NCBI GenBank assembly: GCA_027214385.1
Contig: JAPVXR010000004.1
Span: 1 to 64,000, forward strand
Source: Cryomorphaceae bacterium 1068
GTDB lineage: Bacteria; Bacteroidota; Bacteroidia; Flavobacteriales_D; Cryomorphaceae
Length of the DNA stretch: 64,000 nt
Reading direction: 5' to 3'
Under the pieces are notes generated by a model. The model was not told where the DNA came from and searched no databases. It saw only the letters and a program-made list of their open reading frames with translations. The position numbers and the translations under genes are program-made. Positions 9,536 to 18,454 of the stretch are shown one piece after another (the first letter of the stretch is position 1; the number at the start of each line of letters is the position of its first letter).

Positions 9536-12500
9536 TTAGAAGTCCATGGCTAAAGATATGTAAAATACACGGTCGAGAGTGATGCCGTCATCTACACCCC
9601 AAGCCCAATCCACTCTAACAAAATAGCCTAAGAGCTTACTTCGGAGACCGAAACCGTAGCCATAAACAACAGGGTCGCGATTGTTCTCTATTTCGATAGT
9701 CACATTTCCCGATTCAATGATTGTACTATTGAAGCTGTTCTCTTCAGAATAAGGAGTTGGACCAGTCCAAGCCGAACCTACATCGAAGAATCCAAGGATC
9801 TGAAAGTTCTCCAAGAAATCACTCTTTAACGGCTTTTGGAAGAAGTAACTAAATACAGGCCATCTGAGCTCATTGTTGATCACAGCAAAACTATTACCAT
9901 TTCGGGCATTGGCAAAGAAGCCACGCATAGGAGCTCCACGTGTTTGAAATTGATAATTCTGTTCGGGATCAAGAGGAAGTGAATTATCTTCTCTGGGGTT
10001 TAGTGAATTGTCCACCGAGCCTAGAAAGAAGGCCAGCCGCTCAGCTCCGAGAGAAGTGCTCCAACCAACGCGGCTCGCTAAAATCAAATTGCGATGAATG
10101 CGGTAGTAATTTCTCCAATCCAACCCAATAGTCATGAATGTCCTGTCGGTATTGGTAGGGTCCATATAATACTCACCCCATACTTTCCATCGCATTCCTC
10201 GACGTAGGTTCAAGCCCATTGGCAGTGTATTGTCAAAAACCAATTCCCCTTTTAATCCAGCGTAATTTGAAGTTTCATTGGGTCTTTGAGCATTAAACTG
10301 ATCGGTAGAAAGTAAAATAAATTCGTCGAATCGATACATTCCTGAACCACGAATACTAAAAACTTCATTGATTGGGAAACTCAACCTATATGCCCCTTGG
10401 TAGGTAACGTTTTCTATTAGACTAAAACCATTGGGAGAATAGCGACTCTGTTGTCGGAAAAGCTGAATTCTCCTATCCGTTCGGCGCGTTAGGTCCTCCC
10501 CCATCAACATGAAAGTATTGTTATCAAAATTACCGGCTATCCCAAACCCACCTACAATCTTGTAATCTTCAAATAGATCGCTAACCCCTAACTTAACCAA
10601 TCCACCCAAGCCTGGATTTAGTCCGTCAGGACCTGATAAGGGCTGATAAAACTCCCCCATAAAGGTATTATCGAGCTGGGCTAAAACTTTGTCGGTAGTA
10701 AAATTCAGATTGTAATTCCTAGCTCCCGGAAGTGGGACAGTATCCAATACGGTATAGCCTTGTTCAGCAGGCCGGTATTCTTCTACATCAGAAGGAACTT
10801 CCGAAAGGGTAATTGTCTCTCGCTCGTAGGTATAGTCAGGCTCTCCCTCAAATCGATAATTATCGATATCAATTTGCTTTTGCGAATTTTCCTCTGCATC
10901 GTCAGGAATAAAAATCAAGTCTGCTTCCTCAAGTTCTTCTCTTCTGGTAGGCCGACTTGTTATAGCCTCTCCAATGGGCCTGTCTTCGCCACCTTCACCT
11001 TCGGTAGAAATCCTTGCTACTCCGTCATTCGAAATATTGCCGTGATAGAATTGATAGTCATTGTCGGCGTACGTAAGCACACTGTATTCACCAGAATTAG
11101 GGTGAACTGTATAATCCATTAAATCCGAAGGGTAATTGGTAAGAGGATCTGCTACCGTAAAGAATCGATAGTGAATGGTCGTATCAATTCGACTGATGGC
11201 ACTATCGTAGACGGCAACGTACCTATTCATAGTCCCCTTGTAATCCGCAAGGAAGGTGTATTGTCTCCCTTGGTATTGATAAGGGTCTTTTTCAATCAGG
11301 TCGGGTGTATCGGTAATGCGCTCTAAGTATGGGGACCTCGACTTTAAATCAAAAGCAAAAACATCTCTGTTCTGACTCAGTAAGATCGGGTCGGGATTTG
11401 TCCTGAGGGTATCATCAGGTCGATTCGAAGTGAAAATAATTCTATCTCCATCTTTCGAAAAGCTAGGATCAAAATCACCAAAAATGTCATTGGTTAATTT
11501 CTCTTGTCTGTTCCCAATAGTGTAGTAGAGATAAAGATCCGTTTGGCCTTTATCTACTGCTGAAAGAACGAGTTGTTGGCCATTGGGGCTATACTTCATT
11601 GATAGGATTTCATCCAAGATGAATACCTCCCTTTCAGTCGTTTTTCCACTCTCAATATTATAAGTACACAGCATCAACTTCCCTCTCCATTCCTTGGCAT
11701 AGGTAAAAGCTCCTGAGGAAGGATGCCAAGCCAATACGGGGAAACTAAAATCAGGGATCCGAAGCAACTTGTGCTCAGCCTTCAGTATTTTTTTCCTCTT
11801 CCCTTTAAGAACATCATAAAGGTAAAGCCGATACTGCCCTAAGACATTGTCTACATAAATTGCATACCTCCCGTCGGGGCTGATCTTGTAGGTCGTCAGA
11901 ACCCTGTCTTTTTTTGTCTTGAGCTTAAGATTCTCTAAAGAAATTGGAGTCTTCTCCAATGACATAGTGCCATACTCACCTCTGTAATAAGCGATAAACT
12001 CTTTGGTAATGGTATCCAGAGATTTACCCAAAACAAAAAGAAAACCACTCTCTACATTTCGACTTACTCCACTCATGTACAGAATATTCGGAATGATGTT
12101 TTCCCCATACACTTGAGCCACATAAGTCCAAAGGGCATAACCGGCAAAAGCTGCATTTCTTCCTTCCAAGCGATTCAGCTTTTCATATGCTCCCATCATC
12201 ACGTCGTTTCTGATGATGTTTTCTGCATCATCGTCAACCGCTTGCGAAGCATAAAGAATCAAACCCTCGATGTACCAGTCGGGTAAATTCAGTAGTGTAG
12301 ACGACTTGATAACATCCCGCCAATTACCACCGTATAATCTATTGTTGATCAGCACTTGGGCAATACCCTTTCGAATATTTTGCTCAAACTTAATGTAGTC
12401 GCCTTCGAAGTAAATAAAGACCTTGGATCCAACGATCCGTGTAGTTCCACCAATGTTCCCCTCATCCTCTCCATTGATTCCAATATTGCTCTGTTTAAAG

Positions 12501-12802
12501 TCAGAATGGGAATTGTATACGATGAATTGAATCTTATCCCGAACGGGATAATCAAACACTTCTTCAAGTGAATGAATATTCTTTGAAGCCACTTTGCTCG
12601 TGAATTCGGCAAGCTCTTGACCTCCTTCGTAGAAATAAGTGTCAAACTCTTGGAATCGGAAATGTTGCCACAAAAAGTCTTTGTACTGAACTCTATTTTT
12701 ACCAAATTCCTGATAGGACCCTTGATAAAACTGACCATTGGTGACCAGCGCAGAGAGGAGCAGCGCAACGACAAGAAGCAGATGACGGGTAGAAATTTGC
12801 AT
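9536..12802 (-). CDS. Large TolB-like (PD40 repeat) protein with degenerate peptidase-MA-like N-terminus and C-terminal outer-membrane barrel
   Basis: The 1088-residue protein has a signal peptide ending VTNGQ. Residues about 25-280 resemble the peptidase MA (gluzincin) fold, including the LPDWYIEGL helix, but the place of the HExxH zinc motif reads RKGIAQVL, so it is probably not catalytic. Residues about 295-560 contain PD40/TolB-like beta-propeller strands such as YKISPDGRYAIYVDN, MKYSPNGQQLVLSA and FDPSFSKDGDRIIFTSNRPDD. The C-terminal third looks like a BamA/surface-antigen barrel, with MRGF near residue 960 and a final aromatic strand FYISLAMDF. Bacteroidota homologues are usually labelled translocation protein TolB, but the role is not established. 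It is followed by the M20 gene. Confidence 0.75.
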   Translation of the reverse strand: MQISTRHLLLVVALLLSALVTNGQFYQGSYQEFGKNRVQYKDFLWQHFRFQEFDTYFYEGGQELAEFTSKVASKNIHSLEEVFDYPVRDKIQFIVYNSHSDFKQSNIGINGEDEGNIGGTTRIVGSKVFIYFEGDYIKFEQNIRKGIAQVLINNRLYGGNWRDVIKSSTLLNLPDWYIEGLILYASQAVDDDAENIIRNDVMMGAYEKLNRLEGRNAAFAGYALWTYVAQVYGENIIPNILYMSGVSRNVESGFLFVLGKSLDTITKEFIAYYRGEYGTMSLEKTPISLENLKLKTKKDRVLTTYKISPDGRYAIYVDNVLGQYRLYLYDVLKGKRKKILKAEHKLLRIPDFSFPVLAWHPSSGAFTYAKEWRGKLMLCTYNIESGKTTEREVFILDEILSMKYSPNGQQLVLSAVDKGQTDLYLYYTIGNRQEKLTNDIFGDFDPSFSKDGDRIIFTSNRPDDTLRTNPDPILLSQNRDVFAFDLKSRSPYLERITDTPDLIEKDPYQYQGRQYTFLADYKGTMNRYVAVYDSAISRIDTTIHYRFFTVADPLTNYPSDLMDYTVHPNSGEYSVLTYADNDYQFYHGNISNDGVARISTEGEGGEDRPIGEAITSRPTRREELEEADLIFIPDDAEENSQKQIDIDNYRFEGEPDYTYERETITLSEVPSDVEEYRPAEQGYTVLDTVPLPGARNYNLNFTTDKVLAQLDNTFMGEFYQPLSGPDGLNPGLGGLVKLGVSDLFEDYKIVGGFGIAGNFDNNTFMLMGEDLTRRTDRRIQLFRQQSRYSPNGFSLIENVTYQGAYRLSFPINEVFSIRGSGMYRFDEFILLSTDQFNAQRPNETSNYAGLKGELVFDNTLPMGLNLRRGMRWKVWGEYYMDPTNTDRTFMTIGLDWRNYYRIHRNLILASRVGWSTSLGAERLAFFLGSVDNSLNPREDNSLPLDPEQNYQFQTRGAPMRGFFANARNGNSFAVINNELRWPVFSYFFQKPLKSDFLENFQILGFFDVGSAWTGPTPYSEENSFNSTIIESGNVTIEIENNRDPVVYGYGFGLRSKLLGYFVRVDWAWGVDDGITLDRVFYISLAMDF

Positions 12803-12923
12803 TAAGGCATTAAAGATAACTAAAACCGCGGGTGAATATTTTACTTCGTAAAGGCAAATATCGCTACCAAAATAAAACAGTCAACATCACGAATTCCCTA
12901 CATTCGCAAGTAAACAACAATTC

Positions 12924-13562
12924 ATGCTTCAAGTTCTCAAATTCACCTTCAATCCATTTCAAGAAAACACCTACCTGTTGTTTACAAGTGACGGGGAATG
13001 CGCAATAATTGATCCGGGGTGTTATGACAAACGAGAGGAAGACTTGCTTAAAAAAACCATCGAGGAGGAAGGTTTAAACCCTACTCTTTTGCTGAACACA
13101 CATTGCCACATCGATCATGTTTTCGGAAATGAGTTCGTTCATCGAACTTATGGACTTGACCCGATGATTCACAAAAAGGAAGAAATGGTCTTGGCATCGG
13201 TGTCAAGAGTCGCTGAAATGTATGGTCTCAATTACACCCCATCGCCTAAGCCCAAGTTTATTGAAGGCAACGAGATTGTTTTGGGAGAAGAAAGATTGAA
13301 AATTCTATTTGTACCGGGACATTCACCGGGACATATTGCATTTTACAGTAAAGTGCATACACTGCTTTTGTCAGGAGATGTACTTTTCAAGCAAAGTATT
13401 GGAAGAACTGATTTACCGGGCGGAAGCATGGATGTTTTAATGCAGTCCATTGCTGAAAAGCTTCTTCCACTACCTGAAGAAACGAAGGTCTACGCAGGTC
13501 ATATGGAAGACACGACCATAGGTGAAGAAAAAAGACTCAATCCTTTTCTTCGCGGGATTTAG
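12924..13562 (+). CDS. MBL-fold metallo-hydrolase (glyoxalase II-like)
   Basis: This is a 212-residue cytoplasmic metallo-beta-lactamase-fold hydrolase. The metal motif THCHIDH places H60, H62, D64 and H65. Further ligands are visible in FVPGHSPGHIAFY, in LLSGDVLFKQSIGRTDLPGG and in the C-terminal VYAGHMEDTTIGEE. The pattern GDVLF...GRTDLPGG is that of the small glyoxalase II/YcbL-like subgroup, which hydrolyses thioesters, though the substrate is not proven. It is a single-gene unit between two leftward genes. A near-consensus TACATTCG at 12899-12906 is a possible -7 element. Confidence 0.85.
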   Translation: MLQVLKFTFNPFQENTYLLFTSDGECAIIDPGCYDKREEDLLKKTIEEEGLNPTLLLNTHCHIDHVFGNEFVHRTYGLDPMIHKKEEMVLASVSRVAEMYGLNYTPSPKPKFIEGNEIVLGEERLKILFVPGHSPGHIAFYSKVHTLLLSGDVLFKQSIGRTDLPGGSMDVLMQSIAEKLLPLPEETKVYAGHMEDTTIGEEKRLNPFLRGI

Positions 13563-13574
13563 TAGGAAAGTACT

Positions 13575-14423
13575 CTACTTGAAGAGTCGCTCGACTGATT
13601 TACGCTTAGGCTTGTTCTTCGGACATTTCCTGTCAGCCTTTTTATCCAATACGTAAACATTGAGCCTGAAAATAAGTGGCCTGTAGCGGGTGTTGAATAT
13701 TTTAAGTGTCGACTTAAGGTCATCGTACTCGTAAATATTCAGGATGGGCGTTTCCACAGATGGCACTAGCAGAATGTTTGACGATATTTTAAAACCCAAT
13801 CCCAATCTGTAGTGCGCTTGAAAAATGAAACGTGAAGGATCTGCTAGTTCAATGGGTAGATTATCCGTGTCATACGTCATTGCTGAGGCAATTCGATAAT
13901 CTCCGTTTATTCCGATGGTATTTTGCAAAAAGCCTGTTTTACTATACTGCTGAATATTGGAAGCCGCAAAGCTCATTGTAGCATATGAGTAACTGAATAC
14001 GCCTTCATTGCTGATTATTGCCGCTCCTCCTGTATTGGTTTCAGGATCAAGGGTAGCTTCAAATCGTTCCACACCACGCAGCATTTTTAGACCTACGTTG
14101 AGCTGTACATGAGAAATCAATCTGGAATTGTCAATCACATGAAAACGACCAATTTCAAGGCCCAAACCAATACGCCCTGCAGGATTATAAGCTACGTCGT
14201 AGGCCGTTCCACCTGGTAAGAATACTCGTTGCGAAGGGTTCTTAAGTTGAGGCAACATGTAAGTAATGGCAGGGCTAACAATCCATCCTTTACGCTGAAA
14301 ATTTCCGTGAGTAGGAAAAACATCCTGATGCTGACGATGGCTGTATTGGCCAAAGCCGTCAACGCTCAGAAAGGAGGCGAACACCAATAATATAAAGAGT
14401 CTCGACATTTCGTGCAGTTTCAA
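13575..14423 (-). CDS. Hypothetical exported protein, probable outer-membrane barrel
   Basis: I do not recognise a named family. The 282-residue protein begins with a signal peptide (second methionine MSRLFILLVFASFLSV, cleavage near GFGQ). Its body alternates hydrophobic and polar residues with many aromatic strand ends, such as GLGLEIGRFHVIDN, FSYSYATMSFAA and FIFQAHYRLGLGFKIS, consistent with an OmpA-like or autotransporter-type barrel. The C-terminus is unusual: a basic tail of about 20 residues with cysteine and many lysines (from KKADRKCPK) follows the last strand. It lies 47 bases downstream of kmo and may be read from the same transcript, but nothing connects it to tryptophan catabolism. 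Confidence 0.6.
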   Translation of the reverse strand: MKLHEMSRLFILLVFASFLSVDGFGQYSHRQHQDVFPTHGNFQRKGWIVSPAITYMLPQLKNPSQRVFLPGGTAYDVAYNPAGRIGLGLEIGRFHVIDNSRLISHVQLNVGLKMLRGVERFEATLDPETNTGGAAIISNEGVFSYSYATMSFAASNIQQYSKTGFLQNTIGINGDYRIASAMTYDTDNLPIELADPSRFIFQAHYRLGLGFKISSNILLVPSVETPILNIYEYDDLKSTLKIFNTRYRPLIFRLNVYVLDKKADRKCPKNKPKRKSVERLFK

Positions 14424-14470
14424 GTCAGTGTATAAGGGGTGCGTCCCTTACGTATTCTGCCTCACGAAAG

Positions 14471-15811
14471 TTACCTAATTCCTGCCAGCGCCAAGGCTTC
14501 TTGCTCAATTTCAGGCGAATTCCATCGTGAAGAAATATCAGCTTTATCCATTACCGCCTCCATAATGCGGTCGTGTTTCTTTCCTTCTGCGAGTGCTTCG
14601 CTGTAGCGAATGTGGCTAAAAGTGACCTGAGAATAGAGTGGAATCCATTTTTCTCCATGATGTTCATGCAGATTGGCCTCAATCTTTTTTCGGAGAATAA
14701 AAGTAGGATCAGCCACCGAGTCGCGCATCTCCACATAATTGCGCATAGCCAGTTCTGCAATGGCATCTGCATCGGGCTTTCGCATTTTTTGGAATGCATT
14801 CATCGTCGCTTCCCAGTCTTCATTGTGCTTTTCAAAAAGCTCATCCATCACTGAGCAATCTTCAAATCCCGAATTCATCCCCTGCCCATAAAACGGAACA
14901 ATGGCATGACTGGAATCGCCCATCAAGCACGTGTTTTCTCTCACCCACGGGTAGCAGCGAATGATTACCAAATCAGAAAGCGGATGACTTTTGTAATCTC
15001 CCACCAAATCGGGCATCATTGCATAGAAATCGGGAAATTGCTTCTTGAAGAAGGCGTCAATTGCCTCATCACTATCGAGGTTTGCAAAAGAATTTTCGCC
15101 TTCATATGGCATAAAGAGTGTACATGTAAAACTCCCGTCGGGATTGGGAAGTGCAATGAGCATATATCCACCGCGCGGCCATATGTGCAAAGCGTTTTTG
15201 TCCATGGCGTAGGTTCCGTCATCATTTGCGGGAAGCAAAAGCTCTCGGTAGCCATGTGGAATAAACTCTTGTTGATAGTTGAATCGCTGCGTCTTTTGCA
15301 TATCAGCGCGGACGGCAGAAAATGCACCATCCGTTCCGAAGATTAAATCTGCTTTTTCTTCGAACTCCTCACCTGTTTTATAATCTTGAAAATAAGCAAT
15401 GCTTTTTTCGAAGTCTACACCCGTGCATTTGCAGTTGAAGCGCATTTCCACCCCATCGTATGATTCTGCAGCATCGAGCAAAACGCAATTGAGCTCACCT
15501 CGAGAAACTGAGTAAATGGCTTGGCCTTCTTTACCGTATGACTGAAAACTCACATTTCCTTCCGGATCGTGAATTCTTCTTCCATACATCGGAATGGCCA
15601 CTTCTCTCACCTTTTCGGAAACGCCAATCATGTCCAAAGCCTTCCAGCCGCGAGTGCTCAGTGCAAGATTAATGGACTTTCCCGCCTGAAGCTCCACTCC
15701 ACGAAGGTCCGGACGACGCTCTATCACTTTTACTTTTAAGCCTCTTCGGGCAAGATTTGCGGCATGAAGTGATCCCACAAGACCGCCACCAATGACCAAT
15801 GCTGTTTTCAT
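14471..15811 (-). CDS. kmo: Kynurenine 3-monooxygenase
   Basis: This FAD-dependent hydroxylase converts L-kynurenine to 3-hydroxykynurenine with NADPH and oxygen. The N-terminal dinucleotide fold shows GGGLVG at residues 8-13. The family's substrate-site block INLALSTRGWKALDMIGV follows near residue 50, and the second FAD motif is CLMGDSSHAIVPFYGQGMNSG near residues 300-320. The 446-residue length is normal for bacterial enzymes, and a C-terminal helical region replaces the membrane anchor of the mitochondrial enzyme. Its ATG overlaps the kynU stop by 4 bases (15808-15811), indicating translational coupling. Together the two genes carry kynurenine to 3-hydroxyanthranilate. Confidence 0.93.
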   Translation of the reverse strand: MKTALVIGGGLVGSLHAANLARRGLKVKVIERRPDLRGVELQAGKSINLALSTRGWKALDMIGVSEKVREVAIPMYGRRIHDPEGNVSFQSYGKEGQAIYSVSRGELNCVLLDAAESYDGVEMRFNCKCTGVDFEKSIAYFQDYKTGEEFEEKADLIFGTDGAFSAVRADMQKTQRFNYQQEFIPHGYRELLLPANDDGTYAMDKNALHIWPRGGYMLIALPNPDGSFTCTLFMPYEGENSFANLDSDEAIDAFFKKQFPDFYAMMPDLVGDYKSHPLSDLVIIRCYPWVRENTCLMGDSSHAIVPFYGQGMNSGFEDCSVMDELFEKHNEDWEATMNAFQKMRKPDADAIAELAMRNYVEMRDSVADPTFILRKKIEANLHEHHGEKWIPLYSQVTFSHIRYSEALAEGKKHDRIMEAVMDKADISSRWNSPEIEQEALALAGIR

Positions 15812-17088
15812 GATGAATGTTTTTTTGAATAAGCCGAGCTGAGAATTTTTCCAAATTCCAAAGCATCGGAAAAACTGTTATAAAGAGGTACTGGGGCAAT
15901 TCGAATAACGTTTGGCTCCCTCCAATCAGCAAAAACACCTCGATCCTGTAAAAAGTTGAAAAGTTCTTTTCCTCGACCGTGAGCCAAGAGACTCAATTGA
16001 CAGCCTCTTCGATCTGGTTCTGCGGGTGTAATGATTTCGATATGAGCATCATGCTCTTTGGCTACAGCCTCTATAACCTCTTGAAGAAATGCCGTTAAGG
16101 TCAAGCTCTTTTTACGCATGCGGTCAAATCCCGCTTGGTGAAAAACTTCCAAAGAAGCTAAATGGGGCGCCATCACAAAGATCGGAGCATTGCTTAACTG
16201 CCATCCCTCTGCTCCCGACATGGGCTCGAAGCCTTTGTCCATCTTGAATCGCGCATTCTTGTCGTGACCCCACCATCCTGCAAATCGAGGCAAGTCGAAA
16301 TCGTTTGCGTGCTTTTCGTGGACGAATATTCCCGATACTGAACCTGGTCCTGAATTCAGGTATTTGTATGTACACCAAGCTGCGAAGTCCACATTCCAAT
16401 CGTGCAGATCGAGAGGAACATTTCCTGCAGCATGGGCCAAATCGTATCCGACGATAGCACCTGCCTTATGGCCTGCTTCAGCGATGGATTTCAAATCAAA
16501 AAATTGACCTGTATAGTAATTTACTCCACCCCAAAATACCAGAGCAAGTTCGTCGGCATTTTCTTCGATGGCCGAAATAATATCTTCTTCCCTGATGAGG
16601 TGTTCGCCTTCTCGAGGCTCTACTTCAATGATGGCTTCTTCGGGTTGGTAGCCGTGGAATTTCACTTGAGACTCCAAAGCGTATTGATCGCTAGGAAAGG
16701 CTTTCGCCTCGCAAATTATCTTGTACCTTTTCCCTTTTGGTCGATAAAAACTGACCATTAACAGGTGGAGGTTGACCGTGAGGCCATTCATATGTACGAC
16801 TTCTTGAGGCTTTGCGCCGACTAAATCCGCCGCTGGCTTCATTAGCTGTTCGTGATAATTTACCCAAGGCCTTCGCGCTTCGAAATGACCTTCCACGCCG
16901 TAGTCAGCCCAATCGTCGAGTTCTTCGAGTAGTATTTTTTTAGCCCTTTTTGGCTGAAGGCCCAAACTATTTCCTGTAAAGTAAACAGTAGTGCCCGAAT
17001 GATGTTTGGGTATATGAAAGGCATCGCGAAAGGATGCCAGCTCATCTGCAGCATCAAGTTTTCGCGCTTTTTCCTGAAGGTGGTTCAT
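15808..17088 (-). CDS. kynU: Kynureninase
   Basis: This pyridoxal-phosphate enzyme cleaves kynurenine or 3-hydroxykynurenine to (3-hydroxy)anthranilate and alanine. Family motifs are YFTGNSLGLQP near residues 36-46, the cofactor aspartate in GYDLAHAAGN and the Schiff-base lysine K242 in CTYKYLNSGPG. The ATG at 17088 gives a 426-residue protein beginning MNHLQEKARKLD, as in homologues. An upstream in-frame ATG at 17127 would add 13 residues and cut into the hemL promoter space, so I reject it. The start is 73 bases from the divergent hemL start, and kmo follows with a 4-base overlap. Tryptophan dioxygenase and formamidase are not in the window. Confidence 0.93.
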   Translation of the reverse strand: MNHLQEKARKLDAADELASFRDAFHIPKHHSGTTVYFTGNSLGLQPKRAKKILLEELDDWADYGVEGHFEARRPWVNYHEQLMKPAADLVGAKPQEVVHMNGLTVNLHLLMVSFYRPKGKRYKIICEAKAFPSDQYALESQVKFHGYQPEEAIIEVEPREGEHLIREEDIISAIEENADELALVFWGGVNYYTGQFFDLKSIAEAGHKAGAIVGYDLAHAAGNVPLDLHDWNVDFAAWCTYKYLNSGPGSVSGIFVHEKHANDFDLPRFAGWWGHDKNARFKMDKGFEPMSGAEGWQLSNAPIFVMAPHLASLEVFHQAGFDRMRKKSLTLTAFLQEVIEAVAKEHDAHIEIITPAEPDRRGCQLSLLAHGRGKELFNFLQDRGVFADWREPNVIRIAPVPLYNSFSDALEFGKILSSAYSKKHSS

Positions 17089-17102
17089 GTTGCGTGAAGC
17101 GT

Positions 17103-17110
17103 TAAATTTG
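17103..17110 (+). promoter_or_regulatory. Predicted -7 element of hemL
   Basis: TAAATTTG matches the TAnnTTTG consensus exactly and lies about 52 bases upstream of the hemL ATG chosen at 17162. It sits in the 73-base space between the divergent kynU and hemL starts. There is no TTG at the expected -33 distance, so confidence is modest. Confidence 0.4.
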
Positions 17111-17161
17111 CCGCAAATTAAGGTCATTCGTCAAACCGACCAAGAAAAGAGAGTATCTGAT

Positions 17162-18454
17162 ATGCAAAGAGAAGAATCTGCCAAATTATTCAAGAAAGCA
17201 AAAACCCTATTTCCGGGTGGTGTAAACAGCCCTGTAAGAGCATTTAAAGCCGTTGGCGGAAATCCGCTTTTCATAGATAAGGCTAAAGGAAGTAAAATCA
17301 CGGATGCCGATGGAAACGAATTTCTTGACTTTTGCTGCTCATACGGCCCATTGATTTTGGGTCATGCTCCCGATGAAGTGATTGAGGCAGTTTCTGAAAC
17401 CGTAAAACTCGGAACCTCATTTGGAGCTCCTACTCGCCTGGAAAACGAGTTGGCCGAATTGATTATCAGCAATCACCGCTATATCGAGAAAATTCGTTTC
17501 GTTAATTCAGGGACAGAAGCTGCCATGTCGGCCATCAGGCTTGCGCGTGGATATACAGGAAGAAACAAGATCATTAAATTTGAAGGATGCTACCACGGTC
17601 ATGTCGATGCGTTGATGGTGAAAGCAGGAAGTGGATTGGCAACTCTCGGAACTTCCACTTCGGCGGGGATTCCCGAGGCTTACACAAAAGAAACCATCGT
17701 ATTGCCGCTTCACAATAAAGAAGCGGTAGAAGAAGCCGTAGCGAAATTCAAAGGGGAGATTGCCTGCATCGCATTGGAGCCGATTCCTGCTAACAACGGT
17801 CTATTGCTACAAGGAAAAGACTTTTTGCAATTCTTGCGCGATGTTTGCGATCGAGAAGATATCCCCTTGTTTTTTGACGAGGTGATATCGGGCTTTCGAG
17901 TAGGATTCGAAGGAGCCGCAGGGCTTTACGGCATTCAACCTGACTTGATTGCTTTCGGAAAAATAATCGGTGGTGGGCTACCCGTTGGAGCTTACGGTGC
18001 GTCAGATAAGATTATGAGCTGCGTCGCCCCCGATGGACCCGTATACCAAGCGGGAACGCTAAGCGGAAATCCCGTAGCCATGGCAGCGGGTAAGGCTCAA
18101 ATTCAAGTGTGCTTAGAGCCTGGATTCTACGAAAATCTGGAGGAAAAAACGAAATCTTTCGCCAAAGACGTTAATGATTTTGCCGCAGCAAAAAACTACC
18201 CTTTTAAGATTTTCCATATTGGGTCTATATTTTGGGTGGCATTCACCAATAAGGAAGAGGTTTCTGACAGCGATGAAGTGAATGAAACAGGCATGAGCCA
18301 TTTCAAGGCATTCCACGGAGAGCTTCTTGAACGAGGGGTATACATAGGTCCTTCGGGTTTTGAGGTGGGATTTGTTTCCAAAGCCCATAGCTCCGAAGAT
18401 CTCAAGAAGGGCGCCGCTGCTATGAAAGAAGCTTTAAATGTATTGTTTGGCTAA
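17162..18454 (+). CDS. hemL: Glutamate-1-semialdehyde 2,1-aminomutase
   Basis: HemL makes 5-aminolevulinate from glutamate-1-semialdehyde in the C5 pathway of heme synthesis. The protein begins MQREESAKLF and has the family block FPGGVNSPVRAFK, the GTEAAMSAIRLARG cofactor loop, the aspartate in FFDEVISGFR, and Schiff-base lysine K267 in AFGKIIGGGLPVGAYG. The open frame extends to an ATG at 17087, but the extra 25 residues are unlike any HemL and would overlap kynU. ATG 17162 gives the normal length of 430 residues. The 3' end overlaps the convergent UbiA-like gene by 21 bases. Confidence 0.95.
   Translation: MQREESAKLFKKAKTLFPGGVNSPVRAFKAVGGNPLFIDKAKGSKITDADGNEFLDFCCSYGPLILGHAPDEVIEAVSETVKLGTSFGAPTRLENELAELIISNHRYIEKIRFVNSGTEAAMSAIRLARGYTGRNKIIKFEGCYHGHVDALMVKAGSGLATLGTSTSAGIPEAYTKETIVLPLHNKEAVEEAVAKFKGEIACIALEPIPANNGLLLQGKDFLQFLRDVCDREDIPLFFDEVISGFRVGFEGAAGLYGIQPDLIAFGKIIGGGLPVGAYGASDKIMSCVAPDGPVYQAGTLSGNPVAMAAGKAQIQVCLEPGFYENLEEKTKSFAKDVNDFAAAKNYPFKIFHIGSIFWVAFTNKEEVSDSDEVNETGMSHFKAFHGELLERGVYIGPSGFEVGFVSKAHSSEDLKKGAAAMKEALNVLFG

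Noticed and set aside
14906-15346. Open frame of 146 codons opposite kmo
   Set aside because: It is antisense to a well-supported gene, has no domain or signal peptide, and composition fits a shadow frame.
17089-17127. Upstream kynU start at 17127 and hemL start at 17087
   Set aside because: The added residues are not like the families, and the two extended frames would overlap each other and remove the intergenic promoter space.
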